From Paracoccaceae bacterium (GTDB lineage: Bacteria > Pseudomonadota > Alphaproteobacteria > Rhodobacterales > Rhodobacteraceae): a stretch of 64,000 nt of DNA. The first letter of the stretch is position 1. The number at the start of each line of letters is the position of its first letter. The notes beneath the pieces are model-generated. The model was not told the DNA's origin. It ran no database searches and was given only the letters and a program-made list of their open reading frames with translations. Made by a program: the position numbers and the translations under genes. Positions 49,502 through 62,140 of this stretch are shown here, one piece after another. The DNA is taken from assembly GCA_014323795.1 (NCBI GenBank), contig JACONK010000001.1, positions 65,138 through 129,137 on the forward strand, written 5' to 3'.

Positions 49502-50362
49502 TTGGGCTGTCTGCCGGTCGATGAACCCCTTGCGATTGTTGCCGGTGACGGTGCGTTACCCAGGCTTTTGGCCCGGGACTGTGCCCGGCGGCAACGGCGG
49601 TTTGCCGTGGTGCTCTTCGGCAGGTTCCGGCCGGATTGGGTGGCACCGTATCCGGTCATCGAGGCGGAGTTTGAAAAACCCGGACGGCTGTTTAAGGCCT
49701 TGGGGCATGGTGGCTTTCGCCATGTGACTTTTGCGGGCTCGATGCAGCGGCCCCGGTTGCGTTTGTTGCGATCAGATATGAAGTTCCTGCGGCTTGCGCC
49801 CGGGATTCTGAACGCGATGAAGGCTGGCGATGATACGACCCTGCGTACGGTTATATCGATCTTCGAAGCAGAAGGGCTGACAGTGGTGGGTGGTCAGGAT
49901 GTGCTCGAAAACCTGCTGGTACCTGCGGGGGTGCAGACGGTTGCGAAGGTCTCCGGGGACGATTGGGCCGATATAAGGCGTGCGTGTGCCATCGCCAGGG
50001 CGTTGGGAAAGATGGATGTGGGTCAGGGTGCCGTGGTTGCCCAGGGCGTGTGCCTGGGCGTGGAAAGCATCCAAGGTACGGATGCCATGCTTGATTGGGC
50101 GGCACACACTGGCGGGCCGTTTCGGGTAAACCCGAAGGGGGCGAAAGGTGTGCTCGTCAAGGTGCCGAAACCGGATCAGGATCGGCGGGTGGATATGCCC
50201 GCCGTAGGGCCGGAAACAATGGCTGGTGCCCATACGGCGGGTCTTGCGGGCGTGGCCGTGCAGGCTGGGGGTGTCTTGGTGCTTGGGCTGCAAGAAACGA
50301 TCAGTAAAGCCAATGAACTGGGGCTGTTCTTTTTGGGCTTCACGCCGGATGAGGCGGAATGA
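49502..50362 (+). CDS. lpxI: UDP-2,3-diacylglucosamine pyrophosphatase, LpxI type
   Basis: LpxI hydrolyses UDP-2,3-diacylglucosamine to lipid X; it replaces LpxH in alphaproteobacteria. The 286-residue protein shows LAIVAGDGALPRLLARDC at the N-terminus and KMDVGQGAVVAQGVCLGVES, then GTDAMLDWA and LVKVPKPDQDRRVDMPAVGP, the signature of the former DUF1009 family. The start is TTG at 49502, just after lpxA. Its stop overlaps the lpxB start. Confidence 0.92.
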   Translation: MGCLPVDEPLAIVAGDGALPRLLARDCARRQRRFAVVLFGRFRPDWVAPYPVIEAEFEKPGRLFKALGHGGFRHVTFAGSMQRPRLRLLRSDMKFLRLAPGILNAMKAGDDTTLRTVISIFEAEGLTVVGGQDVLENLLVPAGVQTVAKVSGDDWADIRRACAIARALGKMDVGQGAVVAQGVCLGVESIQGTDAMLDWAAHTGGPFRVNPKGAKGVLVKVPKPDQDRRVDMPAVGPETMAGAHTAGLAGVAVQAGGVLVLGLQETISKANELGLFFLGFTPDEAE

Positions 50363-51533
50363 GCCGTGCCCTTGACGTGTTTCTGGTCGCAGGCGAGCCA
50401 TCGGGCGACAGGCTCGGCGGGGCCCTTATGGCTGGGCTGAAATCACAGACGGACGTGTCTTTCCGGGGGGTTGGCGGGCCGAACATGGCGGCACAGGGGC
50501 TTAACAGCCTGTTTGCCATGGCGGACCTGTCGGTTATGGGCCTGCTGGAGGTTCTGCCCCGCGTACCTCGGCTTTTGCGCCGAATCCGCGAAACTGTGAC
50601 TGCCGCCGTGGCGGCAAGACCCGACGTTCTGATCACCATCGATAGCCCGGATTTCTGCCTGCGCGTGGCCTCCGGGCTGCGCCGCGTCATGCCCGACCTG
50701 AAGGTCGTGCATTACGTCGCGCCCAGCGTCTGGGCCTGGCGCCCGGAACGGGCAGAAAAGATGGCACGCTATGTCGATCATGTGCTGGCATTGCTGCCGT
50801 TTGAACCGCCCTACATGGAAGCCGCGGGCATGAGCTGCGATTTCGTCGGCCACCCGCTGGTTGCAGAGCCGGTACCGACTGCGGCGGATGTGGCCGCCCT
50901 GCGCAAGGATCTGCGCATCGGCGCGGCCCCTGTTGTGCTGTTGCTGCCCGGGTCGCGTGTGGGGGAAATCAGGCGGCTTCTGCCAATCTATGAGGAGGTC
51001 ACCAAACGGGTCGCTGCGGTGCATCGGGATCTGCGGTTCTGCGTTCCCCTGGCCGATGGTGTGGCGGATGACCTGTCCGGGCGGCTGTCGATGTGGGCGG
51101 TGCCGGTGGTGGTGCTGAACCCGCAGGGGAGGCCGCTGGAAGAGGCGGCGCACCGCAAGCGCACCGTCTTTCGCATGGCGGCAGCCGCACTGGCCACAAG
51201 CGGCACCGTGGTGCTGGAACTGGCGGCGGCGGACTGTCCGCAGGTGACAGCCTACAGGGCCAATTGGGCGACGACGCGCCTGGTCAGGAAGATGGCGCGG
51301 ATCGATACGGCAAACCTGTTGAACATTGTGACGGATACCCGCGTGATTCCGGAATTCCTGTTTGGGAAATGTACGGCAGAGACAATCACGCCTGCACTGC
51401 TGGGCGTACTTTCAGACCCTGGTGCACAGAAAGCGGCAGCGGCGGGGACGATGAAGGCTTTGGGGCTCGGCGGAGAGGATCCGGGCGTAAGAGCGGCGAA
51501 GTCGGTCCTGGGTTTTTTGGGCCGGGGCGGGGC

Positions 51534-53693
<2,160 letters not shown>

Positions 53694-53967
53694 ACCGCTG
53701 CCCCCGCGGTGGATTTGGGTTTCCTTACGCCCGCATGTCCGCCCCGGCAACCCCGCCCCGGGGTTTCCGGAAGAGTTTAAAAATGCGGGGATGTCGATAT
53801 GATTACCCTTAATCCGTCCCCGGGTCACCGGAAGAAAATAATCTGAGGACAAGGTGACCCTGCCCATCCCATCGCTTTATGCTGATGCGCAGGCCGTTAT
53901 TGTCATCATTTCACAAAGGGCAGGCCATCTGCACCGGGTGTCTCAAAAGTATTTTTAAATTCCGCTG

Positions 53968-53995
53968 AAAAAAAGAGGCCGAGCAATGCTCGGCC
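53968..53995 (-). terminator. Strong rho-independent terminator downstream of the LysR gene
   Basis: The perfect stem GGCCGAGC/GCTCGGCC (53977-53984 with 53988-53995) has a 3-base loop and, on the minus strand, is followed by TCTTTTTTT. It lies about 165 bp beyond the LysR stop, so it ends either a long LysR 3' leader or a separate small RNA. Confidence 0.88.
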
Positions 53996-54090
53996 CTAGT
54001 CCAACAGGGAGATGAAGATCTGTGGGAGCAGGGCTCACCACCCGATCTCGCTTTCCGCATATAAATCCGAACCCTTAACGATCAAGTGCA
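53968..54090 (-). ncRNA. Candidate small RNA (or LysR 3' UTR)
   Basis: Read on the minus strand, this stretch has a compact hairpin (54041-54022), a linker with CATCTCCCTGTTGG, and a rho-independent terminator, the layout of many trans-acting sRNAs. TTGACT at 54098-54093 on the minus strand could be a -35 element, but no good -10 was found. The 5' end is a guess. It is equally possible that this is only the tail of the LysR transcript. Confidence 0.3.
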
Positions 54091-54158
54091 AAAGTCAACG
54101 TTATGTGCATACCAGCCATGCATTCCATGCATTTTCTACATCCTTGGCCACCCAAGAG

Positions 54159-55079
54159 TTACTCAATTGCCTTTTTAAAAATAGTGTTAAAATTGCGGCA
54201 GCTTTTGTCAGCCTTGATTTCTGACAAAACGAAATCCCGGAATATCTGCACCCTTTTTGAATGCCTAAGTTCTCCCGGATAGGCCAGATAAACCGGTACG
54301 GTCGGTGATTCTTCGTTCGGCAGCACCCTTACAAGCTGGGGAAAAGTGACTGTTACGTAGTTCGGCAGAAAACCGATACCGACGCCGAAAAGCACCGCCT
54401 GCAATACGCCGAAGTAGTTGTTGACAGTCAGATGGGATACGTGGTCGCCGCTCAGAAGCGGTGTCAGCCAGTTGCCGGATACGCTGGCCTGGGGCGTTGA
54501 CAGTTTTTGGCTGATGATGCGGTGGTTGCGCAATTCCTCGAATGTTTGAGGTGTTCCTTTTTGTTCCAGATAAGTTCTTGAGGCATAGAATCGCATCCTC
54601 ACCTCCATCAGACGGCGACGCACGAGGTCGGCCTGGGACGGTTCTTTCATGCGGATGGCTACATCCGCCTCCCGCATCGGCAGGTCCAGCACACGTTCCT
54701 CAAGCAGGAGGTCGATTTTCAGATCCGTATAACGCTCAAACAAACGGCCCATGCGCGGTGCCAGCCAAAGTGTGCCGAAGCCCACGGTGGTGGTGACCTT
54801 CAGCTCCCCAAAGATCTCATTTTTGCTGTCGCGAATCCGCGCCCCGGTCGAATCGAGGGTCTTTGAGATAGCATTCGTTGCATCAAAAAGCATCTCGCCC
54901 TGTTCTGTCAGAATCAACCCGCGTGCGTGGCGATGAAAGAGCGTTACCCCCAGGGATTCTTCCAGTGCGCGGATTTGTCGGCTGACAGACGATTGGCTCA
55001 GGTGCAGCGTGTCACCCGCATGGGTCAGGCTACCCGCGTCAGCAACCGCGTGAAAAATGCGCAGCTTGTCCCAATCCAT
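54159..55079 (-). CDS. LysR-family transcriptional regulator
   Basis: The 306-residue protein has the N-terminal winged helix-turn-helix of LysR regulators (LRIFHAVADAGSLTHAGDTL, LSQSSVSRQIRALEESLGV, LFHRHARGLILTEQGEML) and a C-terminal effector-binding domain (about 90-290). The ATG at 55079 gives the family start MDWDKLRIFH. It is transcribed divergently from the indolepyruvate oxidoreductase gene 154 bp away, the usual arrangement for a LysR protein and its target, but the effector is unknown. Confidence 0.92.
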   Translation of the reverse strand: MDWDKLRIFHAVADAGSLTHAGDTLHLSQSSVSRQIRALEESLGVTLFHRHARGLILTEQGEMLFDATNAISKTLDSTGARIRDSKNEIFGELKVTTTVGFGTLWLAPRMGRLFERYTDLKIDLLLEERVLDLPMREADVAIRMKEPSQADLVRRRLMEVRMRFYASRTYLEQKGTPQTFEELRNHRIISQKLSTPQASVSGNWLTPLLSGDHVSHLTVNNYFGVLQAVLFGVGIGFLPNYVTVTFPQLVRVLPNEESPTVPVYLAYPGELRHSKRVQIFRDFVLSEIKADKSCRNFNTIFKKAIE

Positions 55080-55156
55080 GGCGGGATCCTTCAAATTTAT
55101 GCCGAAGATGCAAGGATTTGATGCTGACAAAAGAAATCTTTCCTGGGTCACATATA

Positions 55157-55170
55157 TTGACTAATGTTAA
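55157..55170. promoter_or_regulatory. Possible LysR-type operator in the divergent region
   Basis: TTGACTAATGTTAA lies midway between the LysR gene and the oxidoreductase start. It is an AT-rich imperfect dyad with the T-N11-A shape expected for LysR sites. TTGACT might also serve as a -35 element. Weak evidence. Confidence 0.25.
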
Positions 55171-55233
55171 CTGCAAAAGCGCACCTGAAAAACCAGTCAT
55201 TTGGTGCAGGTTAAGCTATCGGGAGAAGGTTTG

Positions 55234-58200
55234 ATGTCAACCCCGAAGGTTTCGCTAAATGATCGCTATGATCTTTCGAAAAAATATGTACTCCTGAACG
55301 GGACGCAGGCCCTGGTGCGCGTCATGCTGGCCCAGAAGGTGCGTGACACGGTCGCCGGGCTGAATACCGCAGGCTATGTGACCGGCTATCGCGGCTCCCC
55401 GCTCGGTGCGGTGGATATGCAGATGGGCCAGGCAAAGACCGAACTTGATGCGGCAGATATTATCTTCCAATCCGGTTTGAACGAAGACCTTGCTGCCACC
55501 GCACTGTGGGGGGCCCAACAAGCGGAACTGCGGGGCGAGGGGAAATACGACGGGGTTTTCGGGCTTTGGTACGGCAAAGGCCCTGGCGTTGATCGGTCCG
55601 GTGATGTCTTTCGGCATGCCAATATGGCCGGAACCAGCACCCACGGAGGTGTGATCGCCTGTATGGGTGATGATCACACCGGCGAAAGCTCCACTGTGCT
55701 GCACCAGTCCGAATTCGCATTTGTGGACGCCATGATACCGATTCTGTCGCCTGCGGGTGTGCAGGAAATTCTTGATTTCGGTGCCTATGGCTACGCACTT
55801 AGCCGGTATTCCGGCTGCTGGGTGGGGTTGAAATGCGTCAAAGACACGACGGAAGCCACGGCGGTCGTTGATGCGGATCCGCATCGGATACAGATCAGGA
55901 TACCAACCGATTTCGCCATGCCGCCCGACGGGCTGAACATTCGCATCGCAGACCAACCCCCCGCACAGGAGGCGCGGCTCCACGACTATAAGCGTTTCGC
56001 AGCAGAGGCGTTTGCGCGGGCTAATGGGCTCGACAAGCGCATGTACGGCAAACCGGGCGCGAGGATAGGCATTGTGAGCGCGGGAAAGAATTGGCTCGAT
56101 ACGCGACACGCGCTTGATCTTCTGGGGATAGATGCGGCGGCGGCGGAACGGCTTGGCATCACCACGTATAAGATCGCGATGACCTGGCCACTCGACATGA
56201 AGAGTTTTCATGAATGGGCAGAGGGACTGGGGCTGATAATCTGCGTGGAAGAGAAGCGCAAGCTTCTGGAAGTGCAGATCAAGGAGGCGATTTTTGATGA
56301 TCGCCTCGGGTGCCGAGTGGTCGGCTGGAAACATGACCGCCGCAAGGACGAAACAGTTTTCAGCGTAAAAGCTGCGCTGGAACCGGTTCAGATCGCAATA
56401 AAAATTGCGATGCTTCTGGGTGAAGAGGGTATTACCACAGATGTGATCACTGACCGCGTGGCCGGGTTGAATGCCGCCGTTGCGGGTGACAACGCCGAAG
56501 ACATCGCTATACGTACGCCGTGGTTTTGTTCCGGCTGCCCGCATAACTCCTCGACCAGGGTGCCGGAAGGATCCCGTGCCTATGCGGGTATCGGCTGTCA
56601 CTACATGGCCCAGTGGATGGACCGGGATACGCTCGGCTTCACCCACATGGGGGCGGAAGGTGCGAACTGGATCGGGGAGAGCCTTTTTTCCAGGCGCGAT
56701 CATATGTTCCAGAACCTCGGCGACGGAACCTACAACCACTCCGGTGTACAGGCGATCCGCGCGGCCATTGCGGCGGGAACAAATATCACCTACAAGATAC
56801 TCTTCAACGACGCGGTTGCAATGACCGGCGGTCAGCAGAACGACGGAAACCTGACGGCCCAGAAGATCGCCCGCGAAGTGCAGGCCATGGGCGTGAAAAC
56901 CATCGCTTTTGTCTATGATGAAAAAGAAGCTGTCAACCTGGATGATGTGCCCGCAGGCGTGACCATGCACGAACGGGCGGAACTGATGGCGGTACAGGAA
57001 TGTCTGGCAAAGACGCCGGGCGTGTCGGTGCTGATATACGTCCAGACCTGCGCATCGGAAAAGCGGCGGCGGCGCAAGCGTGGGCTTTTCCCGGACCCGG
57101 ACACGCACATGATGATTAACCCGGAGATCTGCGAAGGCTGCGGCGACTGCGGGGTGCAGTCAAACTGTGTGTCGATTTTGCCGCTGGAAACTGAACTGGG
57201 GCGTAAACGAACCATTGATCAGTCTACCTGCAACCAGGACTACAGTTGCGCCAACGGCTTTTGTCCGTCCTTTGTCAGCATATATGGTGGCAAGCCGAGG
57301 CAACGCGCCGCCAGCGGCATTGAACTGCCGAACCTGCCGGATCCGGCGTTGCCGGTGATTGACGGCACCCATAACCTGGTCATTACCGGGGTCGGCGGTA
57401 CTGGCGTTGTGACCGTCGGTGCCGTGCTGGCACAGGCCGCCCATATTGATGGCAAAGGCGTTGGCGTGATGGAGATGGCAGGCCTCGCCCAAAAGGGGGG
57501 TGCGGTGCATATCCACTGTCGCTTGGCGGAAAAACCGCAGGATATTAGCGCGGTACGCGTGGCTGTTGGAGAGGCGCATGGTGTCATCGGCTGTGACCTT
57601 GTGGTCACAGCGGGGGCCAAAACGCTGGGCCTTATGGCCCGCAGGCGCACGAGGGTCGTGTGCAACAGTCACCAAATCGTAACCGGCGACTTTACCCGAG
57701 ACGGCAGCTTCACCCTGCCGGCGGGTCGGCTGCAGGTGGCTGTGGAAGGCCGCGTCGGGTCTGAGGATACGGTGTTTCTGGATGCGACCGGGCTGGCGTG
57801 CTTCCACCTCGGCGATTCGATCTACACCAACATGCTGATGGTAGGCGCGGCTTGGCAGAACGGGTTGATCCCATTGACCCGAGCAGCCATCCTGCAAGCG
57901 GTGGCGATGAACGGCACCGCTGTAGCAGGCAACCGGTGCGCTTTTGAGCTGGGCCGCTGGGCCGCTGCTTTTCCGGAAGACGCGGCAGATATCCTGCGGC
58001 CCAGGGTTTTTGCGTTGCCGACCTCGCAGGAAGAAAAAATCCGCAACCGGGCGGCGCGGTTGGAGGCCTATCAGAACAAGGCCTACGCGCAGCGGTACCT
58101 TGATTTTCTTGATAGGATAGACGATGCGCAGATAAAGGATGCTGCGCTCGGCAGCTACCACAAACTGTTGGCCTATAAGGATGAATATGAGGTCGCCCGA

Positions 58201-58650
58201 CTGCATGTGGAATACACTGAACGTTTGGCGGCGGCGCAGTTTGACGGGGATTTGCGGTTTGAGTTCCACCTTGCTCCGCCGATTCTGGGCAGCGTGGATG
58301 AAAACGGGCGACCCGGGAAGCGCAGGTTTGGCCAGTGGGTGCTGACGCTCTTCCGGATGCTTGCGAAGATGAAATCCCTGCGCGGCACACCCTTTGACGT
58401 CTTTGGCCACACGGCGGAGCGTCGCATGGAGCGCGCATTGATTGCCGAGTTCGAGCGGGATATGGAAGAGATACTGGGTGGTCTGAACGCAGCCACGCAC
58501 GGAATCGCGGTTGAACTGGCACGGTTGCCGCAAGACATCAAAGGCTATGGCCCGGTCAAGCAACAGAATGCCCTGGCGGTGGCCAAACGGCGGGAGGAAT
58601 TGTTGGCGGCATTCCGTGCGGGCGGTGTCAATGCGACGGCGGCGGAATGA
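55234..58650 (+). CDS. Indolepyruvate:ferredoxin oxidoreductase, fused alpha-beta type
   Basis: This thiamine-diphosphate enzyme oxidatively decarboxylates aryl- or branched 2-oxoacids to acyl-CoA and reduces ferredoxin, in amino-acid breakdown. The 1138-residue protein has the pyrimidine domain at the N-terminus (YVTGYRGSPLGAVDMQMG), the thiamine-binding half with GIGCHYMAQWMDRDT and FNDAVAMTGGQQNDGNLTAQ, a cysteine cluster ICEGCGDCGVQSNC near residue 630, and a gamma domain (ITGVGGTGVVTVGAVLAQAA, LAQKGGAVHIHCRL). GGGAGAAGG precedes the ATG at 55234; an earlier TTG at 55201 is less likely. Large minus-strand frames inside it are shadows. Confidence 0.93.
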   Translation: MSTPKVSLNDRYDLSKKYVLLNGTQALVRVMLAQKVRDTVAGLNTAGYVTGYRGSPLGAVDMQMGQAKTELDAADIIFQSGLNEDLAATALWGAQQAELRGEGKYDGVFGLWYGKGPGVDRSGDVFRHANMAGTSTHGGVIACMGDDHTGESSTVLHQSEFAFVDAMIPILSPAGVQEILDFGAYGYALSRYSGCWVGLKCVKDTTEATAVVDADPHRIQIRIPTDFAMPPDGLNIRIADQPPAQEARLHDYKRFAAEAFARANGLDKRMYGKPGARIGIVSAGKNWLDTRHALDLLGIDAAAAERLGITTYKIAMTWPLDMKSFHEWAEGLGLIICVEEKRKLLEVQIKEAIFDDRLGCRVVGWKHDRRKDETVFSVKAALEPVQIAIKIAMLLGEEGITTDVITDRVAGLNAAVAGDNAEDIAIRTPWFCSGCPHNSSTRVPEGSRAYAGIGCHYMAQWMDRDTLGFTHMGAEGANWIGESLFSRRDHMFQNLGDGTYNHSGVQAIRAAIAAGTNITYKILFNDAVAMTGGQQNDGNLTAQKIAREVQAMGVKTIAFVYDEKEAVNLDDVPAGVTMHERAELMAVQECLAKTPGVSVLIYVQTCASEKRRRRKRGLFPDPDTHMMINPEICEGCGDCGVQSNCVSILPLETELGRKRTIDQSTCNQDYSCANGFCPSFVSIYGGKPRQRAASGIELPNLPDPALPVIDGTHNLVITGVGGTGVVTVGAVLAQAAHIDGKGVGVMEMAGLAQKGGAVHIHCRLAEKPQDISAVRVAVGEAHGVIGCDLVVTAGAKTLGLMARRRTRVVCNSHQIVTGDFTRDGSFTLPAGRLQVAVEGRVGSEDTVFLDATGLACFHLGDSIYTNMLMVGAAWQNGLIPLTRAAILQAVAMNGTAVAGNRCAFELGRWAAAFPEDAADILRPRVFALPTSQEEKIRNRAARLEAYQNKAYAQRYLDFLDRIDDAQIKDAALGSYHKLLAYKDEYEVARLHVEYTERLAAAQFDGDLRFEFHLAPPILGSVDENGRPGKRRFGQWVLTLFRMLAKMKSLRGTPFDVFGHTAERRMERALIAEFERDMEEILGGLNAATHGIAVELARLPQDIKGYGPVKQQNALAVAKRREELLAAFRAGGVNATAAE

Positions 58651-58911
58651 CCCCCGGCGAGCGGTGGCGGAGGTCGCTGCCCAGGTGCCGTGGAACAGTT
58701 CTGCCTGACTGGTGTTTTTCTGACAAATCCACAATGGTGTCGCACCGGAATACCCCGATATTACGACTGGTTATGCCCAGGTGCTGACCTTGATCCGGGT
58801 GCCCTGGAGCCATGGCGTGATGGTCATGGAAAACAGGTTCGGCGACATCATGCTGAACCCCGTTGCCGGACCCGCGCACAAACCTGTGTGTCGGGTGTGG
58901 CGCAAAAATCT

Positions 58912-59644
58912 TTAGACTGTGTAGTTCAACCCCAAGCGTCCGCCGTCGATACAGATCGTTTCGCCGGTTATGTAAGATGCCTTGTCAGAGGCCAGGAAAG
59001 TCACAACATCGCCGACTTCCCGCGCCGTGCCCATACGTTGCAGGGGTGTGCGGGACATGGCGGTTTTCAGGGCTTCCGGGTTGGTGTTCACGCTTGCCAT
59101 CATTTCTGTATCTATGGAACCGGGGCCCACGGCGTTCACGCGGATGCCGTGCGGGGCAAGGGCCAGCGGTGCCGCCCTTGTCAGCTGCATGACGCCCGCC
59201 CTGGATGCGCAACAGGCCGGCACAGACGGGATCGCCACCAGCGCGTTTGTGGAAGACATGTTCACGATCGCCCTGCCTTTGCCCGCCACGATTATGGATT
59301 TTGCAGCCCGTTGCGTGGCCGGAAAGACACCGATCAGATTGATAGTGATCACCCGTTGGAAATCTGCAGGCCCGTAGTCGAGAAAATCCCCCTGCATTGT
59401 TCACCAGCACGTTGATCGGGCCGGATTCCTGCTCAATCCGATCAAAGGGCGCACCAACGTCCGCGGCATTGCCCATGTCGCAGGCATAGGCCCTGGCGGT
59501 AAGCCGGTCGGCAGTTTTGACCAGTTTTTCACCATTGGTATCCACTAGGACAAGCTGTTTGCCATCTTCGGCAATGGCCCGGGCGCAGGCCTCCCCGATG
59601 CCCTGTGCGCCGCCTGCGATAACTGAAACGGGTGCGTCTGCCAT
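58912..59644 (-). pseudogene. Short-chain dehydrogenase/reductase, frameshifted and catalytically dead
   Basis: From the ATG at 59644 one frame encodes the Rossmann start VSVIAGGAQGIGEACARAIA and PINVLVNNAGG. Near 59390 the match jumps to another frame that continues GDFLDYGPADFQRVITINL to the end (ETICIDGGRLGLNYTV). The total length, 733 bases, is not a multiple of three. The catalytic YxxxK reads CCASR, so Tyr and Lys are both changed, each by one A to G transition. It lies downstream of mtkB on the same strand. Confidence 0.85.
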
Positions 59645-60027
59645 AATGAAACCCCCGAATATCTGTGGCCGCCGGCCAGTTGGCTGCAGCAATGCATCCT
59701 GGCACAACAGCGGTCAACACGGCCTGTCCCGGGGGTGTGCGCACCCGTGCACTGCGGAGCTGATGGTGTGGCCGCAGTCATTCCGGGGGCGGGCAGTGCG
59801 CCAGTGGCCGGGATGATTCGGTTCTCGCCCGGCCCTTGTATATGGCGCGGGGGTGTGGTTCGCGTACCTGCGCACGACCTTTGGCCCTGCGCCTTCGGGC
59901 GATACTGCGGCCCAGGTCGCCGCTTGTGGTCGGTGCGGTTGAGTGTGATGCCCCAGGGTTCGGCCAGGCGGACCCCCGGAGGCTTCCGGTCATTTGCGGG
60001 TGGTAAAAACAGAGGATTTATCAGCTA
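59645..60027. other. 383-bp gap, nothing recognised
   Basis: It lies between the dead SDR gene and mtkB. No gene-like frame or terminator was found. Confidence 0.4.
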
Positions 60028-60918
60028 TCACGCGGCCTGCTGCATGACTCTGGCAATAGTTTCGCCGATTTGGGACGGGTGTTCGGAAACTGTGACGCCG
60101 GCGGCGGAGAGTATCTCCACCTTCTCTGCCGCACTTTCGCCGAAGGCCGAGATGATGGCACCCGCGTGGCCCATGGTGCGGCCCTTGGGTGCCGTCAGAC
60201 CGGCGACATAGGCCACCACGGGTTTTGTCACATGGTTGCGGATGTATTCTGCGGCCTCTGCCTCCTGCGGGCCACCGATTTCGCCGATCATGCAGATGAC
60301 CCTGGTTTCATCATCAGCCTGGAATTGCTCCAGGATGTCCCTGAAGGATGATCCGTTGATCGGATCGCCGCCGATGCCGACGGATGTGGAAACGCCGATT
60401 CCGCGTTCTTTTAATTGGCTCGCTGCCTCGTATCCGAGCGTCCCTGACCGGCTAACGATGCCCACCGGGCCCTGCTGATAGATATGGCCCGGCATGATGC
60501 CCAGCAGCGCTTTGCCCGGGGATATCGTGCCCGCGCAGTTTGGTCCGGTCAGCACCATGCGACGCCCTTTGGGGTAGCGGTACATGTAACGCTTCACACT
60601 GATCATATCCTGGGCCGGTATGCCGTCGGTAATGCAAACGCAGTAGCGAATGCCCCCGTCGGCGGCTTCCATGATGCTGTCAGCCGCGAAAGGGGGCGGG
60701 ACAAAGATAAGAGAAGCTTCGGCACCTGTGGCTTCCACTGCTTCTTTTGCCGTGTTGAATACCGGCACACCTTCAACTGTCTCTCCGCCCTTGCCGGGAA
60801 CCACGCCGCCAACGACTTTTGTACCGTATTCAAGCATGTCCCTGGTGTGGAAACGTGCCATTTTGCCGGTGATGCCCTGCACGATGACCCTGGTATCGTG
60901 ATCGAGAAAGATGCTCAT
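60028..60918 (-). CDS. mtkB: Malate-CoA ligase subunit, SucD-like (phospho-His subunit)
   Basis: Malate thiokinase makes malyl-CoA from malate, CoA and ATP in the serine cycle. The 296-residue protein has the Rossmann-like start [48 protein letters not shown] and the phosphohistidine loop [14 protein letters not shown] (His251). The sequence follows methylotroph MtkB more closely than SucD, as far as recalled. The start at 60918 overlaps mtkA by four bases. Succinyl-CoA synthetase alpha is the main alternative reading. Confidence 0.85.
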   Translation of the reverse strand: MSIFLDHDTRVIVQGITGKMARFHTRDMLEYGTKVVGGVVPGKGGETVEGVPVFNTAKEAVEATGAEASLIFVPPPFAADSIMEAADGGIRYCVCITDGIPAQDMISVKRYMYRYPKGRRMVLTGPNCAGTISPGKALLGIMPGHIYQQGPVGIVSRSGTLGYEAASQLKERGIGVSTSVGIGGDPINGSSFRDILEQFQADDETRVICMIGEIGGPQEAEAAEYIRNHVTKPVVAYVAGLTAPKGRTMGHAGAIISAFGESAAEKVEILSAAGVTVSEHPSQIGETIARVMQQAA

Positions 60919-62114
60919 GAGACAGACCTCTTTGTATCCCTTTGAGATATATCGTTTTTCCATGCGCCCACGGCGCGTTCGGCGGCTTCCGTCAGGGTAT
61001 TGGCCCGGATGATGGGCAGCCCGGACCCGGCGAGGATATTTTGACCTTCATCCACGTTGTTTCCGGCGAGCCGTACGATCACAGGTACGTTCAGCTGAAC
61101 CTCTTGCAAAGCCTGTACGACACCCTTTGCGACCCAGTCACAGCGATTGATGCCCGCGAAGATATTCACCAGCACCGCACCCACGTTCCTGTCGGACATG
61201 ACAAGGCGAAAGGCCTTTGCTACCCTTTCAGGGGTTGCGCCGCCACCGATGTCGAGGAAGTTCGCAGGCTCGCCGCCCGCCAGTTTGATCGTGTCCATCG
61301 TCGCCATGGCGAGCCCTGCACCGTTCACGATGCAGCCGATATCGCCTTCCAGTCCGACGTAGTTTAGCCCCCGGTCCGCCGCCCGCGCCTCCCGCGGGTC
61401 TTCCTGCGATTTGTCACGCAGCTCTGCCACCTGCGGATGGCGGAAAAGGGCATTGCTGTCAAAAGTCATCTTCGCGTCGAGCGCGAGCACGTGGTCATCG
61501 CCGGTTACGACAAGCGGATTAATTTCCACCATCGTGGCGTCGAGTTCTGTAAACGCACGGTAGCAGCCCTGCATGGTGCGGACCATCTGCTGGATCAGCT
61601 TCGGCTCAACACCCAGCCGGAACGCGATTTCACGACACTGGAATTCCTGCAGGCCGACAGCTGGCTCAACAATGGAGCGTACGATGCTGTCGGGTTTTTC
61701 GGCAGATATATCCTCGATCTCCACCCCGCCCTCGGCACTTGCGACGATCATTACGCGCTGGCTGGAACGGTCGAGAACAAAACCGAGGTAGAACTCGCGT
61801 TCAATCGGTACGGCACCCTCGACATAGATCCGATAGATGCCTTTGCCTTCCGGCCCGGTCTGGTGTGTGACGAGCTTGCGGCCAAACATTTTCTCGCAGG
61901 CCCGCTCAATCTCCCGATCACTTTTACAGAAGCTGACACCGCCCGCCTTGCCCCGGCCCCCGGTGTGAACCTGGGCCTTCACAACCCATCTTTCGCCGCC
62001 GATTTCGCGTGCACGGTATGCGGCTTGTTCGGGGGAATAGGCGAGCGCACCCGGAGGCACGGCCACACCGAAGCCCGACAGAATTTCTTTGGCCTGATAT
62101 TCGTGGATATCCAT
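60915..62114 (-). CDS. mtkA: Malate-CoA ligase subunit, SucC-like (ATP-grasp subunit)
   Basis: This is the ATP-grasp partner of mtkB. The 399-residue protein starts [20 protein letters not shown] and has [26 protein letters not shown] with the metal-binding Glu-Asn, [36 protein letters not shown], and [18 protein letters not shown]. The INRCDWVA and [12 protein letters not shown] pieces agree with Methylobacterium MtkA as remembered. It lies 26 bp downstream of the aminotransferase gene, consistent with a serine-cycle operon. Confidence 0.87.
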   Translation of the reverse strand: MDIHEYQAKEILSGFGVAVPPGALAYSPEQAAYRAREIGGERWVVKAQVHTGGRGKAGGVSFCKSDREIERACEKMFGRKLVTHQTGPEGKGIYRIYVEGAVPIEREFYLGFVLDRSSQRVMIVASAEGGVEIEDISAEKPDSIVRSIVEPAVGLQEFQCREIAFRLGVEPKLIQQMVRTMQGCYRAFTELDATMVEINPLVVTGDDHVLALDAKMTFDSNALFRHPQVAELRDKSQEDPREARAADRGLNYVGLEGDIGCIVNGAGLAMATMDTIKLAGGEPANFLDIGGGATPERVAKAFRLVMSDRNVGAVLVNIFAGINRCDWVAKGVVQALQEVQLNVPVIVRLAGNNVDEGQNILAGSGLPIIRANTLTEAAERAVGAWKNDISQRDTKRSVS

Positions 62115-62140
62115 GGTTTGGGAACCTCTTGCCCCGGGAT

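Larger units (their letters stand above)
53694..54158. other. 465-bp region between purL and the LysR gene, holds a terminator and a possible small RNA
   Basis: No protein gene was recognised. On the minus strand two strong hairpins occur in series: 54022-54041 (GTGG-GAGC paired with GCTC-CCAC, one bulge) and the terminator at 53977-53995. See the separate entries. Confidence 0.5.

Noticed and set aside
55255-57108. 617-codon minus-strand open frame (and another at 57160-58734)
   Set aside because: Both lie inside the indolepyruvate oxidoreductase gene, which has clear family motifs. The antisense products resemble nothing known.
60028-62114. Succinyl-CoA synthetase (sucCD)
   Set aside because: The fold is the same, but the adjacent serine-glyoxylate aminotransferase gene and the remembered match of pieces such as INRCDWVA favour malate-CoA ligase. 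Kept as the alternative reading in the features.
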